Assembly: GCF_900111305.1 (NCBI RefSeq)
Contig: NZ_FOGS01000008.1
Coordinates: 145,875-209,874 of the forward strand
Direction of reading: 5' to 3'
Origin: Vreelandella subterranea
GTDB taxonomy: Bacteria > Pseudomonadota > Gammaproteobacteria > Pseudomonadales > Halomonadaceae
Length of the DNA: 64,000 nucleotides
Both the position numbers and the translations under genes were made by a program. Below the pieces are notes generated by a model. That model had not been told where the DNA came from, ran no database searches, and worked only from the letters and a program-made list of their open reading frames with translations. Below are positions 1 to 10,083 of the stretch, piece by piece; position 1 is the stretch's first letter, and each line of letters begins with the position of its first letter.

Positions 1-1
1 T

Positions 2-496
2 GATGGCGATGAAATTCGCGTCATGGGCCGTCTGTTCGAGGTCATCGAGACCCCTGGGCATACGTTAGACCATATCAGTTATTTTACACCAGGGATTCCC
101 CCATTACTGTTTTGCGGCGATACCCTGTTTTGCGCCGGTTGCGGTCGTCTTTTCGAAGGGACCCCCGAGCAGATGCACAAGGCATTAAAACGCTTTGCCG
201 CCCTGCCGGAAGAAACCTTCGTGTTTGCTGCTCACGAATACACCCTGGCCAACCTCCGCTTTGCCAGCGAAGCCGACCCGGAAAATGAAGACGTCAAACA
301 CGCCTTAACGGAGTGTGAGAAGGCACGGGCCCTCGACCGCCCCACCTTACCCAGCACGATAGGACGCGAGCTGAAAATCAACCCCTACTTGCGTGTCGAT
401 ACGGAAAGTGTTCGCAACGCCGCAAGCAAGCAGGGCGCTATTGATAATGATCTCGCAACGTTCGCCACTCTGCGCGAGTGGAAGAATCGTTTCTAA
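2..496 (+). CDS. gloB: hydroxyacylglutathione hydrolase (glyoxalase II), 3' part
   Basis: Glyoxalase II hydrolyses S-D-lactoylglutathione to D-lactate and glutathione, the second step of methylglyoxal detoxification in the cytoplasm. The reading frame is open from the left edge of the window, so the 5' part lies outside; about 165 C-terminal residues are present against about 250 for the family. Visible metallo-beta-lactamase-fold ligands are the His of PGHTLDH, the bridging Asp of FCGDTLF and the His of AHEYT. The GCGRLFEGT segment and the C-terminal substrate-binding helices match E. coli GloB. mltD follows after 27 bases in the same direction. Confidence 0.95.
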   Translation, partial: DGDEIRVMGRLFEVIETPGHTLDHISYFTPGIPPLLFCGDTLFCAGCGRLFEGTPEQMHKALKRFAALPEETFVFAAHEYTLANLRFASEADPENEDVKHALTECEKARALDRPTLPSTIGRELKINPYLRVDTESVRNAASKQGAIDNDLATFATLREWKNRF

Positions 497-523
497 AACG
501 CTATCGCAACGACGTAAACCACT

Positions 524-1738
524 ATGACCTATCGCACGATTCGCCAACGCCTTTTACTGGGTGCCGGCAGTACCGTGATCATGAGCTTGCTGCTGGCGGC
601 TGCCGCCAATTCGCAGGCTTCAGCGACCCGATTCGACCCTGCTCCACGGTTGGCTTCGAATACCCATGATGCCTCTGCACCTGCTCATCCTGAGGTTACC
701 CATGTGCATTTCTGGGAAGAGCTGATGCTGGAACCTCAGGATGCCTGGAGCAAACTGCGCGAGAGCTTCCACTGGCGCGGACAGTCGCTGCCTGCCGAGG
801 CACAGGCACGTATCGATGAATGGATAGATCACTACCGCTCAAGCCCTGAAAATGTGGCTGAAATCACCGAACGCGCCAGTCCCTGGCTTGCCTGGATCAC
901 GCAGCAGATAAGTGAGCGCAACCTGCCGGGTGAATTGGCCCTGATTCCATTCGTGGAAAGCTCTTTCGACCCGAATGCGCGGAGCCATCGGGGGGCAGCC
1001 GGTCTGTGGCAATTCATGCCTGGCACCGGTGACGCTCTAGGGCTTGTACGCAATGGCAATTACGACGGCAGGCTCGACGTTGTCACCTCGACCAACGCCG
1101 CGCTGGACTACCTCGAAATGCAGGCCGACCAGTGGTACGAGGGAGATCTCCAGCTTTCCCTTGCCGCCTACAATGCGGGCGCCGGGACCGTCAACAAAGC
1201 CAAACAACACGCTGAAAGCCAAGGCTTGCAAGGCAACTACTGGAACCTGAGCCTGCCCCAGGAAACCATGCATTACCTGCCTAAGCTGCTTGCTATCGCG
1301 ACGATTATCGATGACCCGGAACGCTACAACGTCAGCTTGCCGGACATCCATACAGAGCCGGCTTTCGCCAAGGTGAAGCTTGAGCATTCGGTTACCCTGT
1401 CTGAAGCGTCAACCTTGCTTCAGGTAGATAAATCGGCATTAGCTGATCTCAACCCCGGACTCCTCAATGGTGCGCTCAACCCGTCAAGTGCTCAAACGCT
1501 GCTGGTCCCCGAAGACGTGGACCATGGCGTTCTCGCAGAGCTATCAAACGGTACAGATGAACGCCAGAGCGTAGCCAGCGCCGATATACCCGATACTTAC
1601 CGCGTCGAAAGTGGCGATAGTTTGTCTGTGATCGCGAGTCGCTATAATCTGAGCGCTCAAGAACTGATGCGGTTAAATGAGATTGAACGCCCAGAAGCTT
1701 TACAAGCAGGCCAACTCCTGACACTTTCAGGACGTTGA
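524..1738 (+). CDS. mltD: membrane-bound lytic murein transglycosylase D
   Basis: MltD cleaves the MurNAc-GlcNAc bond of peptidoglycan in the periplasm, forming 1,6-anhydro-MurNAc ends. The 404-residue product starts with a hydrophobic export signal (about residues 8-32). The SLT domain contains the catalytic Glu in VESSFDP and the following GAAGLWQFMP motif. A LysM peptidoglycan-binding domain lies at the C-terminus (about residues 358-402, starting YRVESGDSLS). E. coli MltD has two LysM copies; only one is clear here. No Cys lipobox is evident in the signal region, so lipid anchoring is uncertain. It follows gloB closely, as is common in gammaproteobacteria. Confidence 0.93.
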   Translation: MTYRTIRQRLLLGAGSTVIMSLLLAAAANSQASATRFDPAPRLASNTHDASAPAHPEVTHVHFWEELMLEPQDAWSKLRESFHWRGQSLPAEAQARIDEWIDHYRSSPENVAEITERASPWLAWITQQISERNLPGELALIPFVESSFDPNARSHRGAAGLWQFMPGTGDALGLVRNGNYDGRLDVVTSTNAALDYLEMQADQWYEGDLQLSLAAYNAGAGTVNKAKQHAESQGLQGNYWNLSLPQETMHYLPKLLAIATIIDDPERYNVSLPDIHTEPAFAKVKLEHSVTLSEASTLLQVDKSALADLNPGLLNGALNPSSAQTLLVPEDVDHGVLAELSNGTDERQSVASADIPDTYRVESGDSLSVIASRYNLSAQELMRLNEIERPEALQAGQLLTLSGR

Positions 1739-1771
1739 GACTCATCGCCTTGTTGATAGGGAAATTGCCCC

Positions 1772-3673
1772 ATGCGCTGTGGCGTTATTCTGCGTCCTGT
1801 TTTATGCCTTGCCCGTAACGCGCTGCTTGCGGCATCACTTCTGGCCAGCACTCATGCCAGCAGCGATGCCCGCGTGACAGAGTCCACCGCCACGGATGGC
1901 TCGGCACCTGTCGACACCTGGCATGGAATGTCGCTGTACGACTCGCCTGCCCTTGCGGCGGATTTTCCGCACTTTCCCCACGTGAACCCCGACGCGCCCA
2001 AAGGCGGAAGTATCAAGCATACTGCCGTGGGTAGCAGCTTTGACTCGACCAACCCTTTCATCATACGAGGTACACCCGCTACCGGTATTACGCAGATCTA
2101 CGATACCTTGATGGCAAGCAACCCTAACGAGCCTTTCAGTCTTTATGGCTTGCTGGCAGAGGGTGTGCGTCTCGACCCCGATCGCGAATGGATCGAATTC
2201 GACCTCCGTCCTGAAGCTCGCTTCCAGGACGGTGAGCCGGTCACGGCTGACGATGTCGTCTTTTCGCTGAACCTGCTGCGTGATGAAGGCAACCCTTTCT
2301 ATAGCAGTTACTATGCGGGGGTTGAGCAAGCCGTTGCCCTGGATGACCACCTGGTTCGCTTCACTCTCAGCGACAGCGAGTCGCGGGAGCTGCCACTCAT
2401 CGTCGCCCAGTTCCCTATTCTGCCGAAGCATTACTGGGAAAAACATGATTTTACCGCGCCGACCCTGGCGGCGCACCCTGGGTCTGGCCCGTATAAAATC
2501 GGCGAAGTGGACCCTGGTCGACGAATCGTCTATCAGCGCGACGACACCTATTGGGCAAAGGACCTGCCGGTCAACGTGGGCCGTTATAATATTGATCAGG
2601 TGATTTATGACTATTACCGGGATCGGGATATTGCCTGGGAAGCCTTCAAGGCCGGATTGACGGACTTTCGCACGGACGCCCGCGCCGCCACCTGGGCGAT
2701 TGGCTACGACTTTCCCGCTTATGAGGAAGGGCTTGTCAAGCGCATCACGGTACCTGACGTCAACCCCTCCATGATGCAGGCGTTTGTGTTCAACCTTCGC
2801 AAGGAGAAGTTCCAGGATCCGCGCGTACGTGAAGCGCTGAGCCTGACCTTTGATTTTCCCTGGCTGAACACCAATATTTTTTACGATACCTACCAGCGGA
2901 CGAGAAGCTTCTTTGAAAACTCCGAAATGGAAGCCCAGGGCCTGCCAAGCGATGAAGAGCTTGCACTACTCGAACCCCATCGCGAGGCGTTGATGCAGTC
3001 CCACCAGTCAGAGCGGCTGTTCACGGAACCACTGCCTATCGACCATCCTCTCGACCTCCGCGAACGGCTGCGCCTGGCGCTGAACCTGCTCCGCGAGGCG
3101 GGTTATCGCGTGGAAGACGGCGTCCTGGTCCATCAGGATACCCAGCAGCCGCTTAGCCTTGAAGTATTGCTTTACGATTCAGGACTGGAGCGCGTGGTAC
3201 AGCCAATGTTGCGCAACATGGCCCGCCTGGGTGTACAAACCTCAATGCGTATCGTGGATATCAATCAGTACCTCAATCGCCAGCGCAATTTTGATTTTGA
3301 TATGGTGATCAGCCATTTTCCGCAGTCGAACAACCCTGGCAATGAACAGCGAGACTTCTGGACCAGCCAGGCAGCTGATTCACCCCAGAGTCGCAATCGC
3401 ATGGGCCTCGCGCATCCGGCGATAGATGATCTGGTGGAAAAGCTGATCCGAGCAGAAGACCGGGAAGAGCTCAATACCATTACCCGGGCGCTGGATCGTG
3501 TCCTGCGTTGGGGGTTTTATGTCATTCCCCACTACCATTCAGGTGAGACGCGGATCGCCATATGGGATAAATTCGGGTATCCCGACCCCTTCCCCGAATA
3601 CGCCATGGATTTAGACGCCTGGTGGGTGGTCCCCGAACGTGAAGCCGCTTTACAGCGCCGGTCACGACGCTGA
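1772..3673 (+). CDS. yejA: periplasmic oligopeptide-binding protein of the YejABEF transporter
   Basis: Family 5 extracellular solute-binding protein (633 residues; E. coli YejA is about 604). It captures peptides in the periplasm and delivers them to the YejBE permease; the E. coli system also imports microcin C. An N-terminal signal peptide ends near the ALA/SSDA region at about residues 30-33. The mature part opens with the GMSLYDSPALAADFPHFPHVNPDAPKGG type segment typical of YejA, followed by SBP_bac_5 features such as FDLRPEARFQDG and VTADDVVFS. A GGGA-rich ribosome site lies just upstream. It heads a four-gene operon with yejB, yejE and yejF. Confidence 0.92.
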   Translation: MRCGVILRPVLCLARNALLAASLLASTHASSDARVTESTATDGSAPVDTWHGMSLYDSPALAADFPHFPHVNPDAPKGGSIKHTAVGSSFDSTNPFIIRGTPATGITQIYDTLMASNPNEPFSLYGLLAEGVRLDPDREWIEFDLRPEARFQDGEPVTADDVVFSLNLLRDEGNPFYSSYYAGVEQAVALDDHLVRFTLSDSESRELPLIVAQFPILPKHYWEKHDFTAPTLAAHPGSGPYKIGEVDPGRRIVYQRDDTYWAKDLPVNVGRYNIDQVIYDYYRDRDIAWEAFKAGLTDFRTDARAATWAIGYDFPAYEEGLVKRITVPDVNPSMMQAFVFNLRKEKFQDPRVREALSLTFDFPWLNTNIFYDTYQRTRSFFENSEMEAQGLPSDEELALLEPHREALMQSHQSERLFTEPLPIDHPLDLRERLRLALNLLREAGYRVEDGVLVHQDTQQPLSLEVLLYDSGLERVVQPMLRNMARLGVQTSMRIVDINQYLNRQRNFDFDMVISHFPQSNNPGNEQRDFWTSQAADSPQSRNRMGLAHPAIDDLVEKLIRAEDREELNTITRALDRVLRWGFYVIPHYHSGETRIAIWDKFGYPDPFPEYAMDLDAWWVVPEREAALQRRSRR

Positions 3674-3708
3674 CCCCGGCTTATTCTTGATGAACCATGG
3701 AGAGTTCT

Positions 3709-4782
3709 GTGGCACGTTACACCCTACGCCGACTGTTGCTGATGATTCCGACGCTTTTCGGGATCATGCTGCTCAATTTCATTATCGTGCAGGCCGCGCC
3801 TGGTGGCCCGATCGATCAAATGCTGGCACGCTTTGAAGGCGCCGATGCAATGGCCAGCACGCGACTGGATATGGGTGGCGCTGATGTTCAGGTCAACGAC
3901 GAGTCCCGCGGCGCCAGGGGCATCGACCCCCGTTTTATTGAGCAACTGGAACAGCAGTTTGGCTTTGATAAACCGGCCCATGAACGTTTCATCGGCATGA
4001 TGGCGGATTATCTCACCTTTGATTTCGGCACCAGCTTTTTTCGCGACCGACCGGTAATCGATCTGATGATAGAGCGCTTGCCGGTATCTATCTCCTTGGG
4101 GCTTTGGACGACCTTGCTGGTCTACCTCATCTCGATTCCGCTGGGCATACGCAAGGCCCTGCGCCATGGCTCGCGCTTTGACGTCTGGACCTCCGGGCTG
4201 GTCATCGTCGGCTACGCCATCCCCGGGTTTTTATTCGCCATCTTGTTGATTGTGCTGTTTGCCGGGGGTACCTACCTGGACTGGTTCCCCCTCAGGGGAC
4301 TCACCTCCCCTTATTTCGACCAGCTTTCCACCTGGGGGAAGGTCAAGGATTATTTCTGGCATATCACACTTCCCGTAATAGCCGCGGCGATTGGCAGTTT
4401 TGCCACCCTCACCATGCTGACCAAGAACAGCTTTCTGGATGAGATCCACAAGCAATATGTCCTGACAGCCCGCGCCAAGGGTGCCGATGAACAGCGCATT
4501 CTCTATGGCCACGTGTTTCGTAATGCCATGCTGATCATTATTGCCGGTCTGCCCTCAGCCCTGATTGGTATCTTCTTTACCGGCTCGTTACTGATCGAGG
4601 TGATCTTCTCCCTTGATGGGCTGGGCCTGCTGGGGTTTGAAGCGGTCATGCAGCGCGACTATCCGGTCATTTTCGGCACGCTGTTTCTCTACACGGTCAT
4701 CGGGTTACTGCTGAAACTGGTGTCGGATCTCACCTATGTGTGGGTTGACCCGCGCATCGACTTTGCCACCCGGGAGTCGTGA
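3709..4782 (+). CDS. yejB: oligopeptide ABC transporter permease YejB
   Basis: Inner-membrane permease of the binding-protein-dependent transport family, forming a channel with YejE. I place the start at the GTG at 3709 ([12 protein letters not shown]) rather than the ATG at 3697: GGAGAG at 3699-3704 is a proper Shine-Dalgarno for the GTG, whereas the ATG overlaps that site. This gives 357 residues, close to E. coli YejB (364). Six or so membrane segments are visible, with the cytoplasmic EAA loop in [19 protein letters not shown]. The stop overlaps the yejE start region, which indicates translational coupling. Confidence 0.92.
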   Translation: MARYTLRRLLLMIPTLFGIMLLNFIIVQAAPGGPIDQMLARFEGADAMASTRLDMGGADVQVNDESRGARGIDPRFIEQLEQQFGFDKPAHERFIGMMADYLTFDFGTSFFRDRPVIDLMIERLPVSISLGLWTTLLVYLISIPLGIRKALRHGSRFDVWTSGLVIVGYAIPGFLFAILLIVLFAGGTYLDWFPLRGLTSPYFDQLSTWGKVKDYFWHITLPVIAAAIGSFATLTMLTKNSFLDEIHKQYVLTARAKGADEQRILYGHVFRNAMLIIIAGLPSALIGIFFTGSLLIEVIFSLDGLGLLGFEAVMQRDYPVIFGTLFLYTVIGLLLKLVSDLTYVWVDPRIDFATRES

Positions 4783-4784
4783 TC

Positions 4785-5858
4785 ATGACTGCTTCGACGT
4801 TTCGATTTTCGCCCATTACCCGGCGCCGCTTTGCCGCTTTCAGGTCGAATCGCCGCGCCTGGGTATCGCTATGGGTGTTTGGTGTCGTGTTTGTGCTCAG
4901 CCTGTTTGCCGAACTGATCGCCAACGATAAACCGATCATCATGCAATACGACGGTCAGTGGTATGTGCCACTGCTGGTCGACTACCCCGAAACGGAATTT
5001 GACGGCTTCTTGCCCACAAGAACCGATTACCTGGACCCCTTTGTTCAGGAGCAGATCGAGAACAACGGCTGGGCGTTATGGCCCCTGATTCCGTTTTCTT
5101 ACCAGACCCTGGATATGCAGATGACCCGCCCGTCCCCCGCCCCACCCGATGGGCGCCACTGGTTGGGCACCGATGACCAGGGACGGGATGTGCTAGCGCG
5201 GGTGATATACGGTTTTCGGCTTTCGGTGGCATTTGCCCTGGTCTTAACGGCAGGCTCGCTGGTGATAGGCGTACTCGCAGGCGGTGTTCAGGGCTATTTT
5301 GGCGGCAAGACGGACCTTGTGGGTCAGCGCATTACCGAAATATGGTCAGGACTCCCCGTGCTGTTTCTGCTGATCATCCTCGCCAGTTTCGTGCAACCCG
5401 GCTTCTGGTGGCTGCTGGGTATCATGCTGCTGTTTTCCTGGCTTGGACTGGTGGACATTGTGCGCGCCGAATTCCTCCGCGCACGCAACCTGGAGTACGT
5501 TCGTGCGGCCAAGGCCATGGGGTTGCCGTCGCGGCTGATCATGTGGCGCCACGTGCTTCCCAACGCCATGGTGGCCACCCTGACCTTCATCCCTTTCCTT
5601 TTCACCGGGGCCATTGGCACCTTGACCGCGTTGGATTTTCTGGGGTTTGGACTGCCACCGGGCGCACCTTCACTGGGCGAGCTTGCCGCCCAGGGCAAAA
5701 ACAACCTGCACGCGCCCTGGCTGGGCATCACCGCCTTCATGACCCTGGCCATTATGCTTTCGCTGCTGGTGTTTATCGGCGAAGGCCTGCGTGACGCCTT
5801 TGACCCCCGCCATGTCCAGCAGCCCCCAACGCCCGCTAAGGAAACGCCCCATGCCTGA
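4785..5858 (+). CDS. yejE: oligopeptide ABC transporter permease YejE
   Basis: Second membrane subunit of the Yej peptide importer (357 residues). A GTG at 4779 is in frame, but GGGAG at 4772-4776 is correctly spaced (8 bases) for the ATG at 4785, so that start is preferred. After an N-terminal membrane helix comes a long periplasmic insert and the HWLGTDDQGRDVLARVIYG motif typical of OppC/DppC-type permeases, then the EAA loop RAAKAMGLPSRLIMWRHVLPNA. The 3' end overlaps yejF by 8 bases. Confidence 0.93.
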   Translation: MTASTFRFSPITRRRFAAFRSNRRAWVSLWVFGVVFVLSLFAELIANDKPIIMQYDGQWYVPLLVDYPETEFDGFLPTRTDYLDPFVQEQIENNGWALWPLIPFSYQTLDMQMTRPSPAPPDGRHWLGTDDQGRDVLARVIYGFRLSVAFALVLTAGSLVIGVLAGGVQGYFGGKTDLVGQRITEIWSGLPVLFLLIILASFVQPGFWWLLGIMLLFSWLGLVDIVRAEFLRARNLEYVRAAKAMGLPSRLIMWRHVLPNAMVATLTFIPFLFTGAIGTLTALDFLGFGLPPGAPSLGELAAQGKNNLHAPWLGITAFMTLAIMLSLLVFIGEGLRDAFDPRHVQQPPTPAKETPHA

Positions 5859-7443
5859 GCCGCTACTTTGCGTCGACAACCTGACCATCGCCTTTGATGG
5901 CAGTACCGTCGTCGAGTCACTGAGTCTGGAGCTACACGCAGGCGAGACGCTGGCCATTGTCGGCGAATCCGGTTCGGGTAAATCGGTATCGGCCCTTGGG
6001 TTGATGAACCTGTTGCCAGGCAATGCCAAGGTAAGTGGCGAACGACGACTTAACGGTACGCGGCTCAACACACTTGGCAACGCCGAATGGAACGGGCTGC
6101 GCGGCAATACGGTTGGCGTTGTCTTCCAGGAGCCCATGACATCGCTCAACCCGCTACACCGGGTCGGCAAGCAGATTGGCGAATCCCTGCGCCTGCATCA
6201 GGGGCTGCGGGGCAAAGCCGCCCGAGCAAGGGCCAAAAATCTGCTCGAACAAGTGAAACTGCCGCGCGCCGAGGAACTGCTCGATGCATGGCCCCACCAG
6301 CTATCCGGGGGGCAGCGTCAACGGGTAATGATCGCCATGGCCATTGCCAATAACCCATCGCTGTTGATCGCCGACGAGCCCACCACCGCGCTGGATGTCA
6401 CCGTTCAGCAGGAAATCCTGGCGCTGCTTAAAGAACTGCGCGACCAGCACGGCATGGGCCTGCTGTTGATCAGCCACGACCTTAACCTGGTACGCCGTCA
6501 TGCAGACCGTGTGTGCGTCATGTTCCAGGGTAAAATCCAGGAGTCTGGCCCCGTCGAGCAGGTGTTTGAGCAACCGCAAAGTGATTATACCCAGCGTCTG
6601 CTCGCCGCCGAACCGGAAGGCCGACCATCGCCTGTTGCCGAGCGTCCACCGTTACTGACCGTCAAACAGTTGAGCGTCAGCTTCAAACGCCCCAAACCCG
6701 GATTATTCAAGCGTCAGCCGCCTGCCTTTGAAGCGGTCAAGGCCACCGACCTGACCGTCGCGCCGGGTGAAACCCTGGGGATTGTGGGTGAGTCAGGTTC
6801 GGGCAAAACCACCCTCGCCTCGGCCATCATGCGGATGGTGACCAGCCAGGGCGATATTACCCTTGGCGATGCCCCCTTGAGCAAGCTGACGGGTAACGAC
6901 TTGCGCCGTCAGCGGCACCGGTTACAGATGGTATTTCAGGATCCCTATGGGGCATTGTCACCGCGTATGCCGGTATTCGATATCGTCAGTGAAGGGTTGC
7001 GCTTTCACTACCCTCACCTGTCTGCCACGGAAGTCACTGAGCGCGTCCATCAAACGTTGAGAGAAGTCGGCCTGCCGGAAAGCTGTGCGGCGCGCTATCC
7101 GCATGAATTTTCCGGCGGTCAGCGCCAGCGGATCGCCGTCGCCCGGGCCATTATCCTGGAGCCTGAGCTGCTGGTGCTCGACGAGCCGACGTCAGCACTG
7201 GATCGCACCGTTCAAAAACAGCTGGTGACACTGCTACGGGACCTTCAGGCACGGCGCCAGCTAAGTTACCTGTTTATCAGCCATGATCTAGCCGTGGTAC
7301 GCGCCATGGCCCACCGTATTATGGTCCTGAAAGACGGTGAGGTCGTCGAGCAAGGCCCTTGCCTGGACGTACTCGCCTCTCCTCAGCATTCTTATACGCA
7401 GTCGCTTATAGCGGCGGCTTATCTAAAAGATTTCGCGGGCTGA
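5851..7443 (+). CDS. yejF: oligopeptide ABC transporter ATP-binding protein YejF (two ATPase domains)
   Basis: Energises peptide import. The 530-residue protein contains two complete ABC ATPase domains in one chain: Walker A GESGSGKS and GESGSGKT, signature LSGGQRQR and FSGGQRQR, Walker B LLIADEPTTALD and LLVLDEPTSALD. The start at 5851 is chosen because AAGGAAA at 5838-5844 precedes it and because MPEPLLCVDNLTIAF is where family members begin; an in-frame ATG at 5791 lies inside yejE. It is the last gene of the operon. Confidence 0.95.
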   Translation: MPEPLLCVDNLTIAFDGSTVVESLSLELHAGETLAIVGESGSGKSVSALGLMNLLPGNAKVSGERRLNGTRLNTLGNAEWNGLRGNTVGVVFQEPMTSLNPLHRVGKQIGESLRLHQGLRGKAARARAKNLLEQVKLPRAEELLDAWPHQLSGGQRQRVMIAMAIANNPSLLIADEPTTALDVTVQQEILALLKELRDQHGMGLLLISHDLNLVRRHADRVCVMFQGKIQESGPVEQVFEQPQSDYTQRLLAAEPEGRPSPVAERPPLLTVKQLSVSFKRPKPGLFKRQPPAFEAVKATDLTVAPGETLGIVGESGSGKTTLASAIMRMVTSQGDITLGDAPLSKLTGNDLRRQRHRLQMVFQDPYGALSPRMPVFDIVSEGLRFHYPHLSATEVTERVHQTLREVGLPESCAARYPHEFSGGQRQRIAVARAIILEPELLVLDEPTSALDRTVQKQLVTLLRDLQARRQLSYLFISHDLAVVRAMAHRIMVLKDGEVVEQGPCLDVLASPQHSYTQSLIAAAYLKDFAG

Positions 7444-7582
7444 CCCCCCTGCTTGCTTGATACTTCTCCCAAGCTTAATTCAGAGCTCGGGCATAAAAAC
7501 AAGATAACGGTATAAACTCGCAATTAATCTAAGACTCGCCTGAGCCAAACTGTTGTCAGCAAGCTCAGGGCGTCATGGGCGA

Positions 7583-8287
7583 TTAAAAGCTGGCGATTTC
7601 TTCCGGGGTCAGCTCACGCCATTCGCCAGGGGCCAGGTCATCCGTCAGCTCAATATCGCCAATTGAACGTCGATGCAGCGCTTCAACGTGATTGCCTAAC
7701 GCTACAAACATGCGCTTGACCTGATGATAACGCCCTTCCGTAATGGTCAGCTCCGCTTGATGCGGCGCTAAAAACCGCAGCGTGGCTGGCTGAGTCGGCG
7801 TTTCTTCGCCGTCGAGCATAATGCCCTCGGCCACCTGGTTGATGGCCCACTCGGCCACATCGCCTTCCATGGGTTCGGCAAGCTCGGCGACATACACCTT
7901 GGCGCAGCGATGGCGCGGTGACGTCACGCGGTGCGACCATTGGCCATCGTCGGTAAGCAGCAATAGGCCCGTGGTATCAACATCAAGACGCCCGACCGGT
8001 TGTAAACGCTCTGCCTTGGGGAGGTCAATCAGGTCGATAACCCTCGGGTAAAGCCCTCGCCTGGCGGTACACTCCACGTCGGCAGGCTTGTTCAGCATGA
8101 TATAGCGCAGTCCGACCAGCGCCAGTCGCGCGCCGTTAAGCACCACCACGTCTTCTTGCGTATCGATGTGCGTTGCTGCCTGCTTGATCGGCTCGCCGTT
8201 CAAGGTCACCTCACCGTTTTTTAGCGCGCGCTTTGCAAGGCTACGCGTTAACGGGGTCGTTTCACTTAAAAAGCGATCAAGACGCAT
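7583..8287 (-). CDS. rsuA: 16S rRNA pseudouridine-516 synthase
   Basis: Isomerises U516 of 16S rRNA to pseudouridine. The 234-residue protein has an N-terminal S4 RNA-binding domain (MRLDRFLSETTPLTRSLAKR) and an RsuA/RluB-type catalytic domain with the catalytic Asp in GRLDVDTTGLLLLT. Length matches E. coli RsuA (231). The start codon overlaps the stop of the upstream amidase gene by one base (TAATG), indicating coupled translation. The gap to yejF (7444-7582) contains a weak inverted repeat without a T-run. Confidence 0.92.
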   Translation of the reverse strand: MRLDRFLSETTPLTRSLAKRALKNGEVTLNGEPIKQAATHIDTQEDVVVLNGARLALVGLRYIMLNKPADVECTARRGLYPRVIDLIDLPKAERLQPVGRLDVDTTGLLLLTDDGQWSHRVTSPRHRCAKVYVAELAEPMEGDVAEWAINQVAEGIMLDGEETPTQPATLRFLAPHQAELTITEGRYHQVKRMFVALGNHVEALHRRSIGDIELTDDLAPGEWRELTPEEIASF

Positions 8288-9102
8288 TATTGGCCGACTC
8301 CTGGGAGCAATGAAAAGCGGTCGGCATCTTGCCAGGCAGGAAATTTTTCACGAAAAGCATCTAGATCCGTTTTATTGAGGCATCCCGTTTCCACAAACGG
8401 CGTATGCGCTGAATGGTCGATAAGTGGCTCGCCTTTGAAATCCACCAGCATTGAATCGCCACTGTACGCCAGCCCTTTGGCGTCTTCGCCCACGCGATTG
8501 ACGCCAATCACATAGGTCAGGTTTTCAATCGCCCGGGCCTGAAGCAAGGTGCGCCAGGGTTGACGGCGAGGTGCGGGCCAGTTGGCGACGCACAGCAGCG
8601 CATCATACTCGAAATGTTCGTCTTGTGTCGGCTGCTGGCGAAGCCAAACCGGAAATCTCAGGTCGTAGCAGACCGTCAGCAGTAGCTTGAAACCGTTCAG
8701 TTCGACGATGACACGCCGCTCCCCCATGCCGTAACGCTCATGTTCACCGGCCATGCGGAACAGGTGTCGCTTGTCGTAATAGGTCAGTTGACCATCCGGC
8801 ATGGCCCAGATTAGCCGGTTGTAGTACTCGCCCTCATGCTGAATAGCCACACTGCCGGTCATGACGCACTGGCGTGACCGTGCCTGATCCTTCATCCAGG
8901 CAACGCTCTGGCTTTCATCCATGGGTTGAGCCATCTCACGGGAGTTCATCGTAAACCCGGTGGCAAACATTTCGGGCAGTACGATCAGATCCGTTTCCCG
9001 GTGATCAAGGTCACCCAAGAGTTGCTCAAGATGGGCATGGTTGGCTTCCGGATTTTCCCAGCGCAGATCGCACTGCACCAGGCTGGTTCTGAGTTGGCTC
9101 AT
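8287..9102 (-). CDS. nitrilase-superfamily omega-amidase (YafV-like)
   Basis: Carbon-nitrogen hydrolase of 271 residues resembling E. coli YafV, an omega-amidase acting on 2-oxoglutaramate. The catalytic triad of the superfamily is visible: Glu in VLPEMFATGF, Lys in YDKRHLF, Cys in VCYDLRFPVW. The ribosome site AAGGAGTG precedes the ATG. It is the first gene of a two-gene unit with rsuA. The exact substrate cannot be told from sequence; the omega-amidase assignment rests on overall resemblance. Confidence 0.85.
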   Translation of the reverse strand: MSQLRTSLVQCDLRWENPEANHAHLEQLLGDLDHRETDLIVLPEMFATGFTMNSREMAQPMDESQSVAWMKDQARSRQCVMTGSVAIQHEGEYYNRLIWAMPDGQLTYYDKRHLFRMAGEHERYGMGERRVIVELNGFKLLLTVCYDLRFPVWLRQQPTQDEHFEYDALLCVANWPAPRRQPWRTLLQARAIENLTYVIGVNRVGEDAKGLAYSGDSMLVDFKGEPLIDHSAHTPFVETGCLNKTDLDAFREKFPAWQDADRFSLLPGVGQ

Positions 9103-9174
9103 CGAATCACTCCTTTACGCCGCTCACGTTGTCGCGTTTGTGTTAGATTAGCATTTTTAAATAATGAGGCTGCT

Positions 9175-10083
9175 ATGCTTCCCACTCCACCACGCGATCC
9201 CGAAGCCGTCAAAGGGGTCACCTTTGGTTTGACGGCCTATACCATGTGGGGATGCTTCCCGCTTTTTTTTGCGCTGTTTGATGGCGTTCCGGCCATCGAA
9301 ATACTGGTTCATCGCATCCTGTGGTCGTGCCTCTTCCTGGTGGGCCTTATTACCCTGCTGCGTCGCTGGCCACCCGTCGTTGCCGCCCTGGTGGAGCCCA
9401 GGCGCCTCGGCCGCGTTCTCGCCTGCGCCCTGCTGATTGGGTTTAATTGGGGAATGTATATTTATGCGGTGGAAACCCACCAGGTGTTACAAGCCAGTTT
9501 AGGTTATTTTTTAACACCTCTCGTCAATGTGGCGCTGGGTATGCTGGTACTGCGTGAAGTGATGGCGCGGTTGCAGCTGGTGGCGCTGGGCTTGGCCAGC
9601 CTGGCGATTGCCATTCAGTTTTTCATGCTGGGGGAGTTGCCGTGGATCAGTCTACTGCTGGCACTGAGTTTTGGAAGTTATGGTCTGTTTCGCAAACAGG
9701 TCCCGCTTGATGGCCTTTCGGGGCTTTTTGTCGAGACGCTGTTGCTGTTCCCCATTGCGCTGATCGCATTGACGGCCTTTAGCTGGCAAGGAACATCGCA
9801 CTTTTTAGGCGACACCCAGACAACGGCCCTGTTGATCGCCAGCGGCGTCATTACGGCCCTCCCGCTCATGGCCTTTGCGGGCGCTGCGAGGCGTTTGCGC
9901 CTCGCGACACTGGGGTTTCTGATGTACATCAACCCCAGTATCCAGTTTTTAATCGCCCTGGCGGTTTTTGAAGAACCCCTCAGCCCAATCCAGTTGGTGA
10001 CCTTCATCATGATCTGGACAGGGCTGGCCCTTTACTCCTGGTCTGCCTGGCAATCACGTCCCGGCCAGCTGTCGGCCAGGTAG
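9175..10083 (+). CDS. rarD: RarD-type EamA family transporter
   Basis: Inner-membrane protein of the drug/metabolite transporter superfamily, 302 residues with about ten membrane segments. E. coli RarD is associated with chloramphenicol sensitivity in older literature; the natural substrate is unknown. The frame is open further upstream, but TGAGG at 9165-9169 points to the ATG at 9175 ([14 protein letters not shown]), and the [19 protein letters not shown] opening is typical. The last 30 bases overlap the 3' end of the convergent chemoreceptor gene. Confidence 0.87.
   Translation: MLPTPPRDPEAVKGVTFGLTAYTMWGCFPLFFALFDGVPAIEILVHRILWSCLFLVGLITLLRRWPPVVAALVEPRRLGRVLACALLIGFNWGMYIYAVETHQVLQASLGYFLTPLVNVALGMLVLREVMARLQLVALGLASLAIAIQFFMLGELPWISLLLALSFGSYGLFRKQVPLDGLSGLFVETLLLFPIALIALTAFSWQGTSHFLGDTQTTALLIASGVITALPLMAFAGAARRLRLATLGFLMYINPSIQFLIALAVFEEPLSPIQLVTFIMIWTGLALYSWSAWQSRPGQLSAR

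Noticed and set aside
7536..7572. Inverted repeat between yejF and rsuA as terminator
   Set aside because: CCTGAGC/GCTCAGG with an 18-base loop and no T-run; too weak to call.
8926..9174. Upstream extension of rarD
   Set aside because: It overlaps the amidase gene on the other strand; the ribosome site and family alignment support 9175.
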